A stretch of DNA of 64,000 bases from Amoebidium appalachense (Eukaryota > Ichthyosporea), in the NCBI GenBank assembly GCA_963693365.1, contig CAVNZM010000006.1, positions 7,564,001-7,628,000 of the forward strand, written 5' to 3'. A program made the position numbers and the translations under genes. Shown piece after piece: positions 1 through 18,465 of the stretch. The notes under the pieces were generated by a model. That model did no database searches, was not told the origin of the DNA, and worked only from the letters and a program-made list of their open reading frames with translations. The first letter of the stretch is position 1; each line of letters opens with the position of its first letter.

Positions 1-42
1 TATTCATGGGTACCGCATGTGTGTTGAGCGAGTGGTGGTGGT

Positions 43-44
43 GT

Positions 45-104
<60 letters not shown>

Positions 105-235
105 TTTCGGATTTCGGGGGGGGGGGGGGGGGGAGGATGGATGTGGCATGAGGTTGACACGTGGAGGGAGCTGTAAGGTGGGTCGTTTTGGTGGCGGTGT
201 GTGTGTGTGTGTGTGTGGGTGGGTGGTGGTGGTGG

Positions 236-290
<55 letters not shown>

Positions 291-300
291 CGGATCAATA
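43..300 (+). repeat. poly-G and (GT)n tracts
   Basis: Two long poly-G runs (about 47-103 and 238-288) flank a short (GT)n stretch near 197-217. They form the left part of a presumed intron ahead of the 821 exon. Matching poly-C and CA tracts follow at 483-745. Confidence 0.9.
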
Positions 301-820
301 ACATGAGGATTACCGTTTTTTTTTTGTGGTGAATTTTGGTTTTATTTTTATGGTTTTGTTTTTTGTTTTTTTCCTGAAGAGAAAAAACGGGGATATTTGT
401 AGTGAGCAGCAACCGCGCCAATCGCACGCACGGGTGTTTGCGGTTTCCATGTGCTTCAGACGATGGTTTCTCATATCCACCAACCCCCCCCCCCCCCCCC
501 CCCCTCCCCCCCCCCCCCCCCCCCCCGCTTCCCACACACACACACCACCACCAGCACCACCAGCACACACACACGCACACCGAAACAAATGAAACCTGCA
601 ATACACCTGCACCCATCACACACACGCACATGCACCTAGACATTATGCACACGAACACCCAATGTGTACACGCACACACACAATCCACACTTCACACCAC
701 TGCGCGTACACCTCTTGCCCACGCTCACACACTTACACTTAGCACACGAACACATGCACGCGAACGCAGGCGAGCAACCATACGCAGCGCATCCGTACAC
801 ACATGCACCCCCAGACACAG

Positions 821-1254
821 GGGATGTACCCGAGGCTCACCCCATGCCTAGCTATCCGTATCCGGGATATAACCAATATCCTCCACACAATCAATATCCC
901 CCACACAACCAGTACTACGGTAACCCCCACGGAGGGCAACCCCAGACGTATCCGCCACAGCAGAACTGGCCGGGATATCAGAATTATCATCCCCCACAGC
1001 AGCAAAACTGGGCGGAATATCAGAATTATCATCCCCCACCACAGCAAAACTGGGAGGGATATGAGAATCGTCATCCCCCACAGCAGCAAAGCTGGGCGGG
1101 ATATGAGAATTATCATCCCCCACAGCAGCAAAACTGGGCGGGATATCAGGATTTTCATCCCCCACAGCAGAATAACTGGGGGGGATATCAGAATTCTCAT
1201 CCGCCACAGCAGCAGAGCTGGGAGGGATATCAGAATTATCAGCAAGAACGATAG
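821..1254 (+). CDS. C-terminal exon of a Pro/Gln/Tyr-rich tandem-repeat protein
   Basis: The exon is proposed to start after a CACAG acceptor at 820 and to end at the TAG after a Gln-Gln-Glu-Arg tail. It opens with PYPGYNQYPPHNQYPPHNQYY, then carries about seven degenerate repeats of 13-14 residues with the core PPQQQNWxGYQNYH (about 950-1240). Synonymous and conservative differences between repeats, and the lack of stops in only one frame, argue for coding. Upstream lies a poly-G/GT block (43-290) followed by a poly-C/CA block (483-745), the intron pattern seen in other genes here. Aromatic-Gln-Pro repeats of this type occur in extended tails of membrane or secreted proteins, but no fold can be assigned. 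The 5' exons lie outside the window or are not recognisable. Confidence 0.55.
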
Positions 1255-3685
1255 GGATATATGTGCATGAATGTTGAAATTTCCATGGGATAGGGTGTGT
1301 GTATTTGTGTGTGGTAAGCGGGTTTTCTGGGAAAGAACAGGTCGTTTTTGCGTGTTGAATGAGTTGATTATGGACATAAATGGTTATTCCGCTGCATGTA
1401 TGAAAGAGGATTTGGTTGAACTGTGATGGTGGTGGATGAAAATTTGCGGATACTTTTGTGGATATACGTTGAGATATGTGCCTTGAATTGGACGTTGGTA
1501 GACACGTTCTTATGAGATTTCTTGTTGGTCTGTGCATATGCTTGTTAGTTGATATGACAAAACTTAGTGCCTGTTGTATTGCCTCTGGTTGCAGATTGGA
1601 ATATTCAATAGAGATTTATTTGGTTTTTCTACAGGATGGGATATACTAGGCCGTATATAAAGCTAGAATGATCTTTATGGCATGTGGACACCGTGGTTTC
1701 ATCTCTTGCTCTTCTTCATGTGCACGCGTTTTTGTTCGCTTCCCGGCTTTCCGGTGCTGGGCGGTTCGGTAAGGGATAATACCGAGATAAATCCGGTGTG
1801 AGATATATCATCCAGTAGATATATGCATGTTATTCTTTGGTATTGGTATTTTTTTGCTGGTGCCGCCGTTAGCCGTGGTATTTGCTATAGAATCTACTGT
1901 TTATAAGTGGGCGATAGATAGATGCCCTGTAACCAACCACCTGTAACAGTCTATCTAGTCCAACGTATATCTATGTAGAGCACTGGGTTGCTCATGTCCA
2001 CCACAATTTAATGACGTCATGGTGCAAAAAGCAAGCACCAGTTATCCAAAACAAAGCTACATATTCATGTGTAAATGCAGTCATCTATATCCGTTTTCTT
2101 ACAGCATCTCAACAACTTACAACAAAAGGGACGGCTTCATACAGCCCGTCGTGATCACACGTGCGCGTGCACCTCCATATTTGCACGTACATCTCCATCT
2201 ATCCTCCCCCACACACCACCGGTACCACACACACACACACACACACACACACCGAGATCCCGGATCCCTCCCTCCCCACCTCTCCAACCAGCACCACCAC
2301 CATGGTGCAACGGAGATCTCCCAAGACTATAAAGCCCTTATAATATTAGGAAATGAACGGTAATTCTCAAATTCATACCGAAAATGCCGTGGGGAGATAG
2401 CGATCGCAAGGGGTTGATGATCGATAGGAATGAAACTGTATTTTATAATGACCTTATTGATGTACTCAAGGAAATTCAAAAGAGATATCTCAGATATCGC
2501 GGAGAGACGACTGGCGAGACCATGTGTGTACACAATTAATATGGATACCAAACTGATCATGAGGAGTCTCGTGACCCCAATCAAAACCGTTGGCAAGGAT
2601 ACTCGGCACATGTACTTTTATGCCTTTTTGGCCAAAGCTTTTGGCCTTAGTTCTTGTTCCACATTGGTTGCAGCTGCACACAAAATCCTTATTGCTACAC
2701 TTCTTCGGTACTTTTGATTTTCATTTTTTTTTATTTTAATTTAATATCTTATGATTATTAAAAACTCTCACTGTTTGTCAACCCGGCCTGGGCATCAAAT
2801 TTGACATATATGAACTTTCGAAAGGTGTCAGGAACAGCAGTCCTGGATATATATAATACAGCCAGCGCATATTTTCAGGCAGGATATATCTACCAACTGA
2901 TAAACAATACTTCGATTAAAAACCAACGTAAATAGTTAAAACTGAGATAAGAGTAACTGAGAATTTTAGATACCAAGGATAGATGCAGTAAACAGAATTT
3001 CAAATTATTTATAGGCTGGCTAGCTAGCAGTATATCCCCAAAAGCCTCCCACGCGTCTCGTGCACCCAACCACAAATTGACTATTACCCTTCGTCACTTC
3101 AACTCTTTCTGCGCGCCATCAATATCATCAAATCTATACAATTTGTAATTATTATACGAAAAAAACATGTTCGCGTTTCACAAGCTTCGATCGCGAATAT
3201 CATGTACAAGGAAAACAAAATATCTCCGACCTTCAATAACATCCCCCCCGGCCCCCCCACACCCATTTCCTTTTTCTTTCTTTCTTTCTTCCTTCCTTCT
3301 ACCTTCCCCTCCCCCCCCCCCCCCCCCCCCCCCCCTCCGGGCAAGTGCGTGTGAGAGGTCTCCGAGGCTCCCTAATTCCGGGCATTCTTGCCAACCGCTA
3401 TTCGTACTCAAAGAACTACGGTTACTACATAGGTTCTTCGTGCGCGTCAAATATTTGCATCTCTCTCCAACTGAATCGTACGGTAATAAAGGTTTACATG
3501 CTTAATATTTACGCATATCATCATGTCAAGCTGTTTGTCTTCAATTTTCACTTCACGCCAACACCCCGACCGCCGCCGCACGCCATTGGCTGTTGCCATG
3601 CGTGTGGTATGTGCGCTGCATCTGATTGGTTGGGGATGGCAGGGCCATAAAGCCTGTGTTCTCACGGCCACGGCACCCCGGTATG

Positions 3686-3779
<94 letters not shown>

Positions 3780-4191
3780 CGCGTGTGTTCGTGTGTGTGT
3801 TAGTGTTTTTGTGCGCGTGCGTGCGCCTGCGTGGGTGTATGTATGTATGTGTGTGTGTATGTGCGCACCTGCGTGTGTGCGCTTGTGCATGCATGCATGC
3901 GAAGTGGGCACCAGCAGAGAGACGGAGTGGGAAGGGGGTGGTTGGGTTAGCAGCAGCACAGACAGACTATACCAACAAGGAGCAAAGGCAAAAAGTGTGT
4001 GCGTGCGTGCGTGCATGTAGGGGAGAATGGAGGGGAGGGGGGGGGGGGGGGGGTTGAGTTGTGTAAATTTGAAATGAAGGGCTTTCATCAAAAGATAGAA
4101 AAAGGTGCAGGCAGATGATATTGAAGATCACAGACGCAGGGAGGAAAGTAAAAAGGTTAAAAAAATTAAACCAAGAGAAACCGGAGTAGTG

Positions 4192-4227
<36 letters not shown>

Positions 4228-4396
4228 CGCGCACATGTGTGTGTGTGCATGCGTTCATGCGTATGAGCGTGCGTGTTCACACGTGTATGCGTGTGCGTGC
4301 GTGCCTGTGCATGCGTGCGTGCCTGCCTGCAGATGTGTGCGTGTGCCTGCACACACGTGTTTTTGGTGTGGGTGGGGGATTAAAACACTCCCATAC
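1255..4396. other. Spacer with microsatellites, no supported gene
   Basis: Mostly AT-richer unique sequence (1255-3230) without recognisable coding similarity. It is followed by poly-C (3306-3335), a long (GT)n tract (3688-3775), poly-G (4037-4053) and (GT)n (4194-4222). The unseen 3' exon or exons of the DDI1-like gene should lie here on the minus strand, since that gene's last identified exon ends at a splice donor. I could not find a convincing match. Confidence 0.5.
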
Positions 4397-7782
<3,386 letters not shown>

Positions 7783-8473
7783 GGGGACCTCGGTGGTGGC
7801 AACGCGCATGTTGCGTTTTCTAACTGGTAGTGCTAGTGTGTATAGGTAGATCTAAGATCCGTATAGGGAAAAAAAAAGTGTCGCATCAAACTTGCAGAAT
7901 CATTCGAAGAGACGATGACTTGAGTGCAGCCTAAGGCTCGAGGAGCTCGCAAGTCGCAACACACAAGGGATAAGGGGGAAACAGTATATTATGCAGCGAA
8001 CCAAAAAACGGATCTATAGAAAAAACGAAGGAAAAAAAAAAAAAACACACCAAAAGGATGTGGGTAGGGTGTTTTCGCGACAGGGGCGGGGGCCCGGAAA
8101 CTGGCGGCCCGGAATGTACAGCCAAGAGTGATGTCATGCTGACGTAATGCAAGAACCAAACAAAAGCCGGTGATAGCAAATTCGCGAATGCAGTTTAGAA
8201 AAAATGTGGATTGAACATTAAAATTTTAAACTTTTTATTTTTCCCTAATCTAAAAATAAATTTGATTGAACCTTTGCACATATCACGAGTGACAAAAAGG
8301 AGTATTCGATTGGCTAAGACTTTGGAATTGGCGCGCTTTTTTGTAACTGTGTTGTTTGTTGTTTTGCCGTGTTTTTTTTTTTCCCCCTGCAACTGTTGCA
8401 CTGCACATACGTATACAGGATAGAGAGGGCGGAGGAGGAGGAGGAGGAGGGACTCGGGGACGGAGGGTGGACG

Positions 8474-8507
<34 letters not shown>

Positions 8508-8867
8508 CCACTACCCCTTGAGGGCCCCCCTCCCCCCTTTCCACGGCCCTCTGTTTTCAGAGGGCCGTGCCCCCCTCCCCCTTCCCCCCTCCACCACAAC
8601 CGTGCCCGGGCCCTCCTGCCGTCTCCCGGCCCCTTAGGGCCCTCAACGTTTTCAAGGCCTCCCACTCCCCCCAGCCAAAACGTTGACGCATAGCTGTGGG
8701 ACACCGCGGCCGCCTCCCCTCTCCTCCCCCCTCCTCCCCTCCCCCCCCCCCCCCCCCCCCCCCCCGCCCGCCCCCCGCCCCCCCCCCCCCCCCCCCCTCC
8801 CCCCTCCCCCCTCCCCCCCGCGGGCCCTCCTCCTCCGCCTCAGCCCCCCCACCTTCCCCAAACCCAC
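7783..8867. other. Spacer upstream of the DDI1-like gene
   Basis: Presumed promoter side of the DDI1-like gene (minus strand). Holds A-runs near 8031-8045, a (GGA)n stretch near 8429-8450, poly-C (8475-8505) and a C-rich block (8705-8820). A repeated AGGGCCGTG / CACGGCCCT pair near 8541-8568 could form a short hairpin. No coding support. Confidence 0.4.
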
Positions 8868-8980
8868 CTTCCTGGGTGGTGAAGCGATTCCCCCTGCTTG
8901 GTAACATCTCTCCTCCATAAAAAGTTTTTTTTGCAAGCCAAAATGTCACCGTGCTTGGTGATTTGCAAGTCCGACAGACT
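8868..8980 (-). CDS. Candidate internal exon, unknown gene
   Basis: A 113-base segment bounded by a CACACGCAG acceptor and a GAAG/GTGGGT donor on the minus strand, preceded by (CA)n and followed by a G-rich run in the sense direction, like confirmed introns here. Two frames are open. One begins VCRTCKSPST, which superficially recalls a zinc-ribbon cysteine pair, but the second pair is not found. No function is proposed and the reading frame is undecided. Confidence 0.25.
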
Positions 8981-9046
8981 CTGCGTGTGATGTGTGTTGA
9001 AGTTGTATGTGCGTGCGTGTGTGTGTGTGTGTGTGTGTGTGCGTGC

Positions 9047-9107
<61 letters not shown>

Positions 9108-9293
9108 GCGTGCGTGCGTGCACACACGACACTTTGTGCCCAGTGGTTTGCCCTTTTGTAGGCTATCTCCGGCATACGATGTGCGTGTGCGTGTGTGTGT
9201 GTGCGTGTGTGTGTGTGTGTGTGTTTGTGTGTGTGTCTGTGTGTGTGTGTTTGTGTGTGTGTGTCAGACGTTGCCACAGTGTGTGTGTGTGTG

Positions 9294-9357
<64 letters not shown>

Positions 9358-10900
9358 TCAGTGCATGCGCGCGCGCCCGTGCACACGTGTGCAGTGTGTA
9401 TGTGCGTGTGAGTGTGTGTGCAGTATTGAGCTCGAGTGTGTTTAGAGGGCCACGGTGTTGCAGTGCAGTCGCACACACGCCTCGAGCTCGCATTCGTGTG
9501 TGTGTGGGAGTGTGGTTGTGTGGGTGTCTGTGATTGTGCGTGGGGGTGACTATGTAGTGACGACTAGGGGCACGCAAGACTTCGTGTGCTCCACTCGTAG
9601 ACTCCCGAGAGAGGTTGGGAGGTGGATGGGCAGAGAGCGAGAAAAAAGAGGGAAAGGGAAAGAGAAAGAGGCAAGATTTTGTGTTTTTGTTTGTCACCAG
9701 GTGCCACCGTTGTATGCTGCAGTTCGCTTTGTGGCTATGTGGAGTGTGTTTCCCGGCGGCAGTGTGCAAGTTGCGCATGATATAGCGTACATACGACGGC
9801 ACTCCCCTTGTATGTGCGCGTGTGTACATGTGTGTGCGCGCAAGCACCCTGTGCGTGTTTATGTGCCAATACGTGTGCGTATGCCTGCAGCTGCTACTGT
9901 GTGCGTGAGTGCGCAGTGCGTGTGTCTGCATATGCCAGGTGGCACGGTGGTGTGCTTGTGTGCGTGCTGCGTGGAAGTTCACAGCAGTGCTAAGAACACG
10001 TGCACAGGTGACAGGCCCCAGCCTACAGGCCCCTCCGGAGTCTCTATGGCTAGTACGGCGGTATGCCATCGGGACACCGAAAGGGTCGGTATTGGCATGT
10101 ATAGTCTAAAGTTTTACATACGTAACTAAATTTAGGATAGGCTATAAAGTTTAATGCCAAAAATTTAGGCTGTTCCGCTGCTGAGTGAAATGAGCAGCTG
10201 AGTGCTGACTTCGGGAGAAAAACTTTCGGAGAAGGGTGCCCACTGCCAAGGCCTCCTACTCTGACCGTATGACTGGCGTTCTTGAGTTTATCTCTGGTAT
10301 GCAAGTGATTAACTTGAACCCCACGGCCCGGCCCATTGCGCAAGGTGACTACAGTACGGTCCCCGCATGAAATCCCAGTAGTATGTGCCCAATGTCATGC
10401 CCAGCCTTTTTTTTTTTCGGTGCTAGGATTGTTTGTATTAACTCCTGATTTTCGGCGTCGGCAAAATGGCAGGCTTTTCTATACTGTAGGTAGTGCCATG
10501 TAGTAGCAACTACGGAAATAGGGAACTGCGAACAACATCAAAATTCGATAAACAGTGAAAAATTAAACTGTGAAATGTACCTGATGAAATTTGAGCTGTA
10601 CAAAAAAATAAAAACGAAAATCTTTCACATATACATCATATAAATATTTATATATTAAATTAGCTTAAATAAAGTTGTAGAGATGTTCTGATTAGATTCA
10701 ACTTTACCTGTGTCTTGAGTTCCTCAAGTTCAAAAAAATTACACAACTTTCACAGCGTTAGGAAAGATCTATGAATTCGCTTTGGTATGTGCTTCTAACG
10801 ATTTGATTGGCTTTTTAAACCATTGGTGACGTCACCAGTAGCCCCGCGGATAAAACATTCGTATTCGTCATCAACGCGAACATAAAAGCCTTTTCGCGCC
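8981..10900. other. GT/CT microsatellite region, no supported gene
   Basis: Contains (GT)n at 9013-9105 and 9185-9262, a (CT)n run at 9294-9340 flanked by GT, and degenerate GT-rich sequence to about 10000. The stretch 10100-10900 is AT-rich unique sequence with no convincing exon. Confidence 0.5.
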
Positions 10901-10907
10901 CGTACAG

Positions 10908-12310
<1,403 letters not shown>

Positions 12311-12538
12311 ACTTAATTTTCCTTGTCCTCCTTACCTGGTCCTCGTGACTTTAATGTTTCACAATTAGGAGCACCTTGAGTCGAAACAAAACACCTGCTG
12401 TTTTATTGACATGGAAAAATGTGTGCATCGTGTTCACAGTTGCGACTGGCGCACTGCCCTGTTATGAATGCGGCTCCAAGTTAGACGTAACATGTTATCA
12501 GTAGATGCAGAGCTGTGTGTGTTTGTGCGTGCGTGTGT

Positions 12539-12594
<56 letters not shown>

Positions 12595-13195
12595 TGTGAG
12601 TGTGTGTGTGTGTGACGGTGTGTGCGTACGTGCTGCATGTGTGTGTGTGTGTGCGCATGCACGTTCGTGTGCATGTGGGTGTGTGTTCGTGTACGTGTGC
12701 ACGTGCATGGGTGTATGTGCGGGCATGTGCACACTTTCAAACCTTTTGGAACATTTTTTTTGTGTATGTGGTTGAGTGGGCGTGTAAACCGAAGCACGGC
12801 TGTGGGCGTGATCTTGTTAGAATGCGGTATTATTGGAAGAGTTCCTGTTTGAGCCCACTCCGCCGCTCCCGCCCTCCGGCTCCCCCCTTCCCCCCCCCCC
12901 CCCCCCCCCCCGCCCCCGCCTCCGCCCCCACCCTCCAGCCCTCTCCCAATCTCCCCTTCTCCCCCTGCAAACAAGGATACACCCATACACCACGGAGAAA
13001 AACATCCCCCCCCCCCCCCCCCCCCTTTTATAACGCCTTTTCCTTTTGGCCCCCTCATGCTCTTATACCCTTCGTCTCCTGTCTCCACCCCCTCTCCCTT
13101 CCGGGGCCCCCCAATAGTTTCTGTACGTGAATTCCAAGGCACCCCTACAATTTGTGACTAACCGGTGCATTCCCCTCCCTTTCCCCCCCCTCAAG

Positions 13196-13426
13196 GCGGA
13201 AAACAAGGAGCTTATTGAAAAGACGTGGGCAAAGGTTATGGCCAATGATGAAGAGGCATTCACGAATGATTTTTACGCAAAACTCTTTGACCTGCTGCCT
13301 GAGGTAGGTGCAGCTCGCAGGGTCTATATATGTGTCTATGCCTGTTTGTGTGTGTGTGTGGGGGGGGGGGGGGGGGGGAGGGAGAGAGGGGGGCGGGGGG
13401 GGGGGGGGGGGGGGGGGGGGAGAGTG

Positions 13427-13458
<32 letters not shown>

Positions 13459-13740
13459 GTGTGCGTGTGTGTGTGCTTGTGCATGCGTGTGCACATACAT
13501 GTCCGTGTGACCCATGCAGAATGTGTCTGTGTGTGTGTCTGTGTGTGTGTTTAGTGTGTGTATGTGTGCGTGTGTGCTTGTGCATGTGTGTGCGCGTGCA
13601 CATGCGCGTGCGTGCGGGTGCGTGTGTGTGTGTGTGTGGGTGTATTTGTAGATGTACGTGTGTTGGTGTGTGCTTGCGTGCATATACATGTACACGTGCG
13701 CGTGTGCTTGTGCGTGTGTGTGCACGTGCACATGCGCGTG

Positions 13741-13830
<90 letters not shown>

Positions 13831-14265
13831 TTGTAAATGTACGTGTGTTTGTGTGTGCTTGCGTGCATATACGTGTATGTGCACATACGTGTCTTTCTAT
13901 GCTTGTGTTCATGTTGCTGTTTTAGAATCGCTTGTGTATATGTGTGTGATTCGAATGCCGTTATGTTCATGTTGCTGTTTTAGAATCGCTGCGTATATGT
14001 GTGTGATTCGAATGCCGTTGTTAAAGGAAACGCACGAACCATTTTTTCTTTGTTATTTGTCAACTTTTGTTCGTCGTCCACGTTCTAATCTGATCCCCCC
14101 CCCCCACTGGATACTTCATGCATCCCCCTTTACCCTCATCCTCCTTCCCTGGGTCCCCCCCTTTCACTGACGCACATCCCCCCCCCCCCTCCCCCCTCCC
14201 CTCCCGTTCACCCCCCTTCCACCCCACCCACCCCCCACCACCACCAGCACCACCCACCAATGGTA

Positions 14266-14339
<74 letters not shown>

Positions 14340-14353
14340 ACACACACACTGTG

Positions 14354-14401
<48 letters not shown>

Positions 14402-15307
14402 ACAATTACACACACACACACACACACACACATACACACACAAACACCCCCTCCCCCAGCCCTCCCTCCCCCCCCCCCCACACACACACACACAGACCAA
14501 GCTGCTGTTCAAGAACGACCAGGCGCACCAAAGCCGCGCCCTGATTGGTGCATTCAGCAAGATGACGGCCAGTTTAAACAACGCCAGCCAATTGGACGAA
14601 CACATGCGTAGCCTAGCACAGACACACATGAACTATGGCATTACTTCGGAGATGTTTGATGCATTTGGTCTTGCATTTGTGTTTACTTTAAGAAAGCACC
14701 TTAAAGAAGAGTTTACTGCGGATTGTGAGACGGCGTGGGTTCAAACGTACAATGCGGTATGTTATGATATTCCTCCCCCCCCCCCCTCCCCCCCCCCCCC
14801 CCCCCCCCGCCGCCCGCTTGCCCGCCCGCCCGCCCGCCCGCCCGCACCCGCCCTTCACCCTTCCTCTCCTCCCCCCCCCCCCCTCTCCCCCCCCTTCCCC
14901 CCCCCCCCCCCCCGGCCCCCCCGAAGACACCTGCACCCTCTCACACCGCACCCTCCGGCTCAAACACAAGCAAACGTGCATAACCCCCCTCCCCCCCCCC
15001 CTCCTCCCCTCCCCCCTACCCCCTCCTGGACCCCCCCCTCCCCCTCCCCCCGATCCCCCCTTCCCCCATATACTTTGACATGCACCTACCCATCTGGAAC
15101 ACATATGTTCAAGCGTGGGTGGAAGAGATCTGTTAACCTCAGTTCACATGTGTGCACACGGGCACACGCCTGTGCCCACAGGTTCCCACTTCAAGTGTGC
15201 ACAAACACGCACACACACACGCGCACACACACAAGCTCGCGCATGCACACACGCGCGCGCGCACACACACACACACACAAGCACACACACACACACACGA
15301 ACACACA

Positions 15308-15360
<53 letters not shown>

Positions 15361-15598
15361 GCACACACACACATACACACACACACACACACACAAACCA
15401 CCCAGCCCATTACCCACGCGCCCCTCCCACCACCACCACCACCACAAAAGAAGAAAGAAAGAAAGAAAAAGAAACGAAAATTTTCTGAAAGACAAAACAG
15501 CCCCCCCACCCACCCACCCACCCACCCACCCCCCGCCCACCCACCCACCCACCCACCCGCACACACACCCCACACACACCCCACCCTGCTCCTACCCC

Positions 15599-15629
<31 letters not shown>

Positions 15630-15925
15630 AAAAAAAAAAAGAAAAAGAAAAAGGAAAGACTGCCATACTCACACACCCACCCTTCCAGGTATCATCTATG
15701 ATAGTAGACAATATGGAGGAGATGAGGTACAACCCCGAGGATATGCCCAAGTGGCTAAGGAAGAGCTATCTATCGGTAGGTCTTAGGGCTAAATTCGCTC
15801 CCCCCCCCCCCCCCCCCCCCCACCCGCCCCCCGCCTCCCTGCCCACACTCACAAACACACCACCACCACCATTAGCACCCTCCCCCCAAACAACATATAT
15901 GCACACGCGCGTGCGCATACACACA

Positions 15926-15998
<73 letters not shown>

Positions 15999-16261
15999 AC
16001 ACACATACACACGCATCATCCGAGTATTGGCTCCAAATATGGTACATACTCTGTTGTGTGCTCTTTTCTGCATAATATGCCTTGAGGTATCCGTCGTGAA
16101 TGTGAAGCTTGTGTTCTGTAACACATTCAAAATCCCCCCCCCCTCCTTCCCCCTTCCCTCTTGCATGCCGGTGCGTGTCCTTTGTTGTCTATTAACATCT
16201 GTTGTAAAATTATCTCGTCTTCTTATCGTGCCCATCCCCCCCCCTCCCCTGCCCCCCCCGC

Positions 16262-16336
<75 letters not shown>

Positions 16337-17350
16337 GGTGACCCCCCCCGATCTTTCTCCTCCCCACCTCCCCCCCTAAAAAAAACAAAAAAAACAAAAA
16401 AACAAACAAACCGATTCTCTGTTCCCGGTCCCTTCCCACCCGCCCAAGCACGGGTTGTGCTCTACAAACCAATTCAGTTGTCTACCCATTTGCACGTTTG
16501 ACTCTCTTACCCCCCCCCCCCCCCCCCCCTTCCCCCCTTTCCCCCCCCCTCCCCCCCCGGGCCCCTACCCCGTTTCATTCTGTTTGCAGCAAATTTGCTA
16601 CCTTCACGTCCCCTACTATTTTATTTTTTGCGCACTTGAAGACCAACAAATTTTTCTTTATCCCTTGCCGAAAGTGTAGGTCTACAGGTCATCTTGTATG
16701 GATTGTGTTCTGCTCTGGCTATGTGCGTTTCCCTCCCCTCTCGCCATTTCACTGCTTGCATGCGCAACCCAGTTCAGTTCTTTCCTCCTCGTCTTCTACA
16801 TAGGAGTGCGCGCTCGCCGCCCTTTTGGCGATTAGTGACCGTATATTTTGTTCATTGGTGCCTCCTCCATATTTCCAACCCTGTGATGCATTACCCCCCC
16901 CCCCCCCCCCCCTTCTTCCCCCCTCAACAAACAAACAAACCAAAAAAAAAAAAAAAAAAAAAATGCATCTATTCCAGGTTATGAATATAGTATTCGTGAC
17001 TTCAATCTCAGGACCTAATATCAATCTCAGACCCTCCCAATAGTGGAAGCCACACATGTGACGGATACAGTACTAATGTTGAATGTTGCTGTATGACCAT
17101 ATAAGGTATGCCATAAATTTTGACCGATCACCTTCCAAACACCAAATACAGTCGAAATCAACACTGCAGAGGACGTGGAAACTTGCAAACGAAAAAGACC
17201 CCAGTGAGTGATCCCCCTTTCCCCCCCCCCTCTCCCCTCCCCCTCCCCTCCCCACCAAATTCTTCCCTCACCACATGCATGGCGCGTGTATATGCTCAAG
17301 GAAATACACATGCACGTGCACACACTTTGACACACGCACACACACACACG

Positions 17351-17421
<71 letters not shown>

Positions 17422-17713
17422 GTCACACACACATCGCAAAGCAACTATGTTCAGGGCGCTTATTCCCCCTCCCCCCCCCCCCCCCCCCCCCCGTTCCCGT
17501 AGTCCCCCCCCACACTCCCCCCACTCCCCACCCTCACCTTGGGTACTATGTAGATGGATTGGGCCTGCCCCTCCTAAGAATGGGCTCTACTTTTGTGTAG
17601 AATCCTTTAAGTTGTGTGGGCTCCTTCTTCTTCTTCTTTTTTTTTTTTTGACTTGTGTGCACGGACAGCCGTGAATGTTTACTTCATGCTTTCAAAGTGT
17701 TAACACATTTTAT

Positions 17714-17797
<84 letters not shown>

Positions 17798-18421
17798 CAC
17801 CTCCCGGCGCGTTCTCCGCCAACTTCCATCATCAGATTTCATCGACCACTTCTATGAACACTTCTTCCAACTCTGCCCTCAAGCCAAGCCCATGTTCAAG
17901 GTGCCTTCCCCAACCCGCCCCTCCCCCACAAACAACAAATAGCATACGCCGATTCTAAACATTCCCCTCTGCCGAGGTATTCTGAACGACAATCATAGGC
18001 AAAAGGGGAACAAGCCCCAAAAGAACACACTTTCTGGCCATGGTAATTGAGCCCATAGCCAAACCATCAATCTTCGGTAGTATAGTGGTTAGTATCTCCG
18101 CCTGTCACGCGGAAGACCCGGGTTCGATTCCCGGCCGGAGAGTTTTTTTTCTTTCTTGATTGTGTGTGCTTTAGCTGGCTAGCACGAGGCGACAGCCCCG
18201 GAGCCCCCCCAAAAAACAGACACTGATCCGACTCGACTCGTCTTGTGTTTCCCGTGTATTTCCCTTTTTACACTCCATCGATGATCTGGCCTTTCCTCTC
18301 AGATGCAATGCGCCTACCCTCCCCCACTTTGCTCTGTATTTCCTCACGTTTCCCCTCAGATTTTCCATTAAACCCTCAGATTTTCCCTCATTTCATCTTA
18401 CATTGTCTCTCTTCCTCCTCT

Positions 18422-18465
<44 letters not shown>

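Noticed and set aside
8868-8980. eIF2-beta/eIF5-type zinc ribbon suggested by VCRTCKSPST
   Set aside because: The second Cys pair and flanking conserved residues are absent in neighbouring candidate exons, and another frame is equally open.
17655-17942. Proline-rich and glycine-rich open frames over poly-C and poly-G
   Set aside because: Homopolymer artefacts. True exons begin after the AG acceptor and use a frame confirmed by splice phase.
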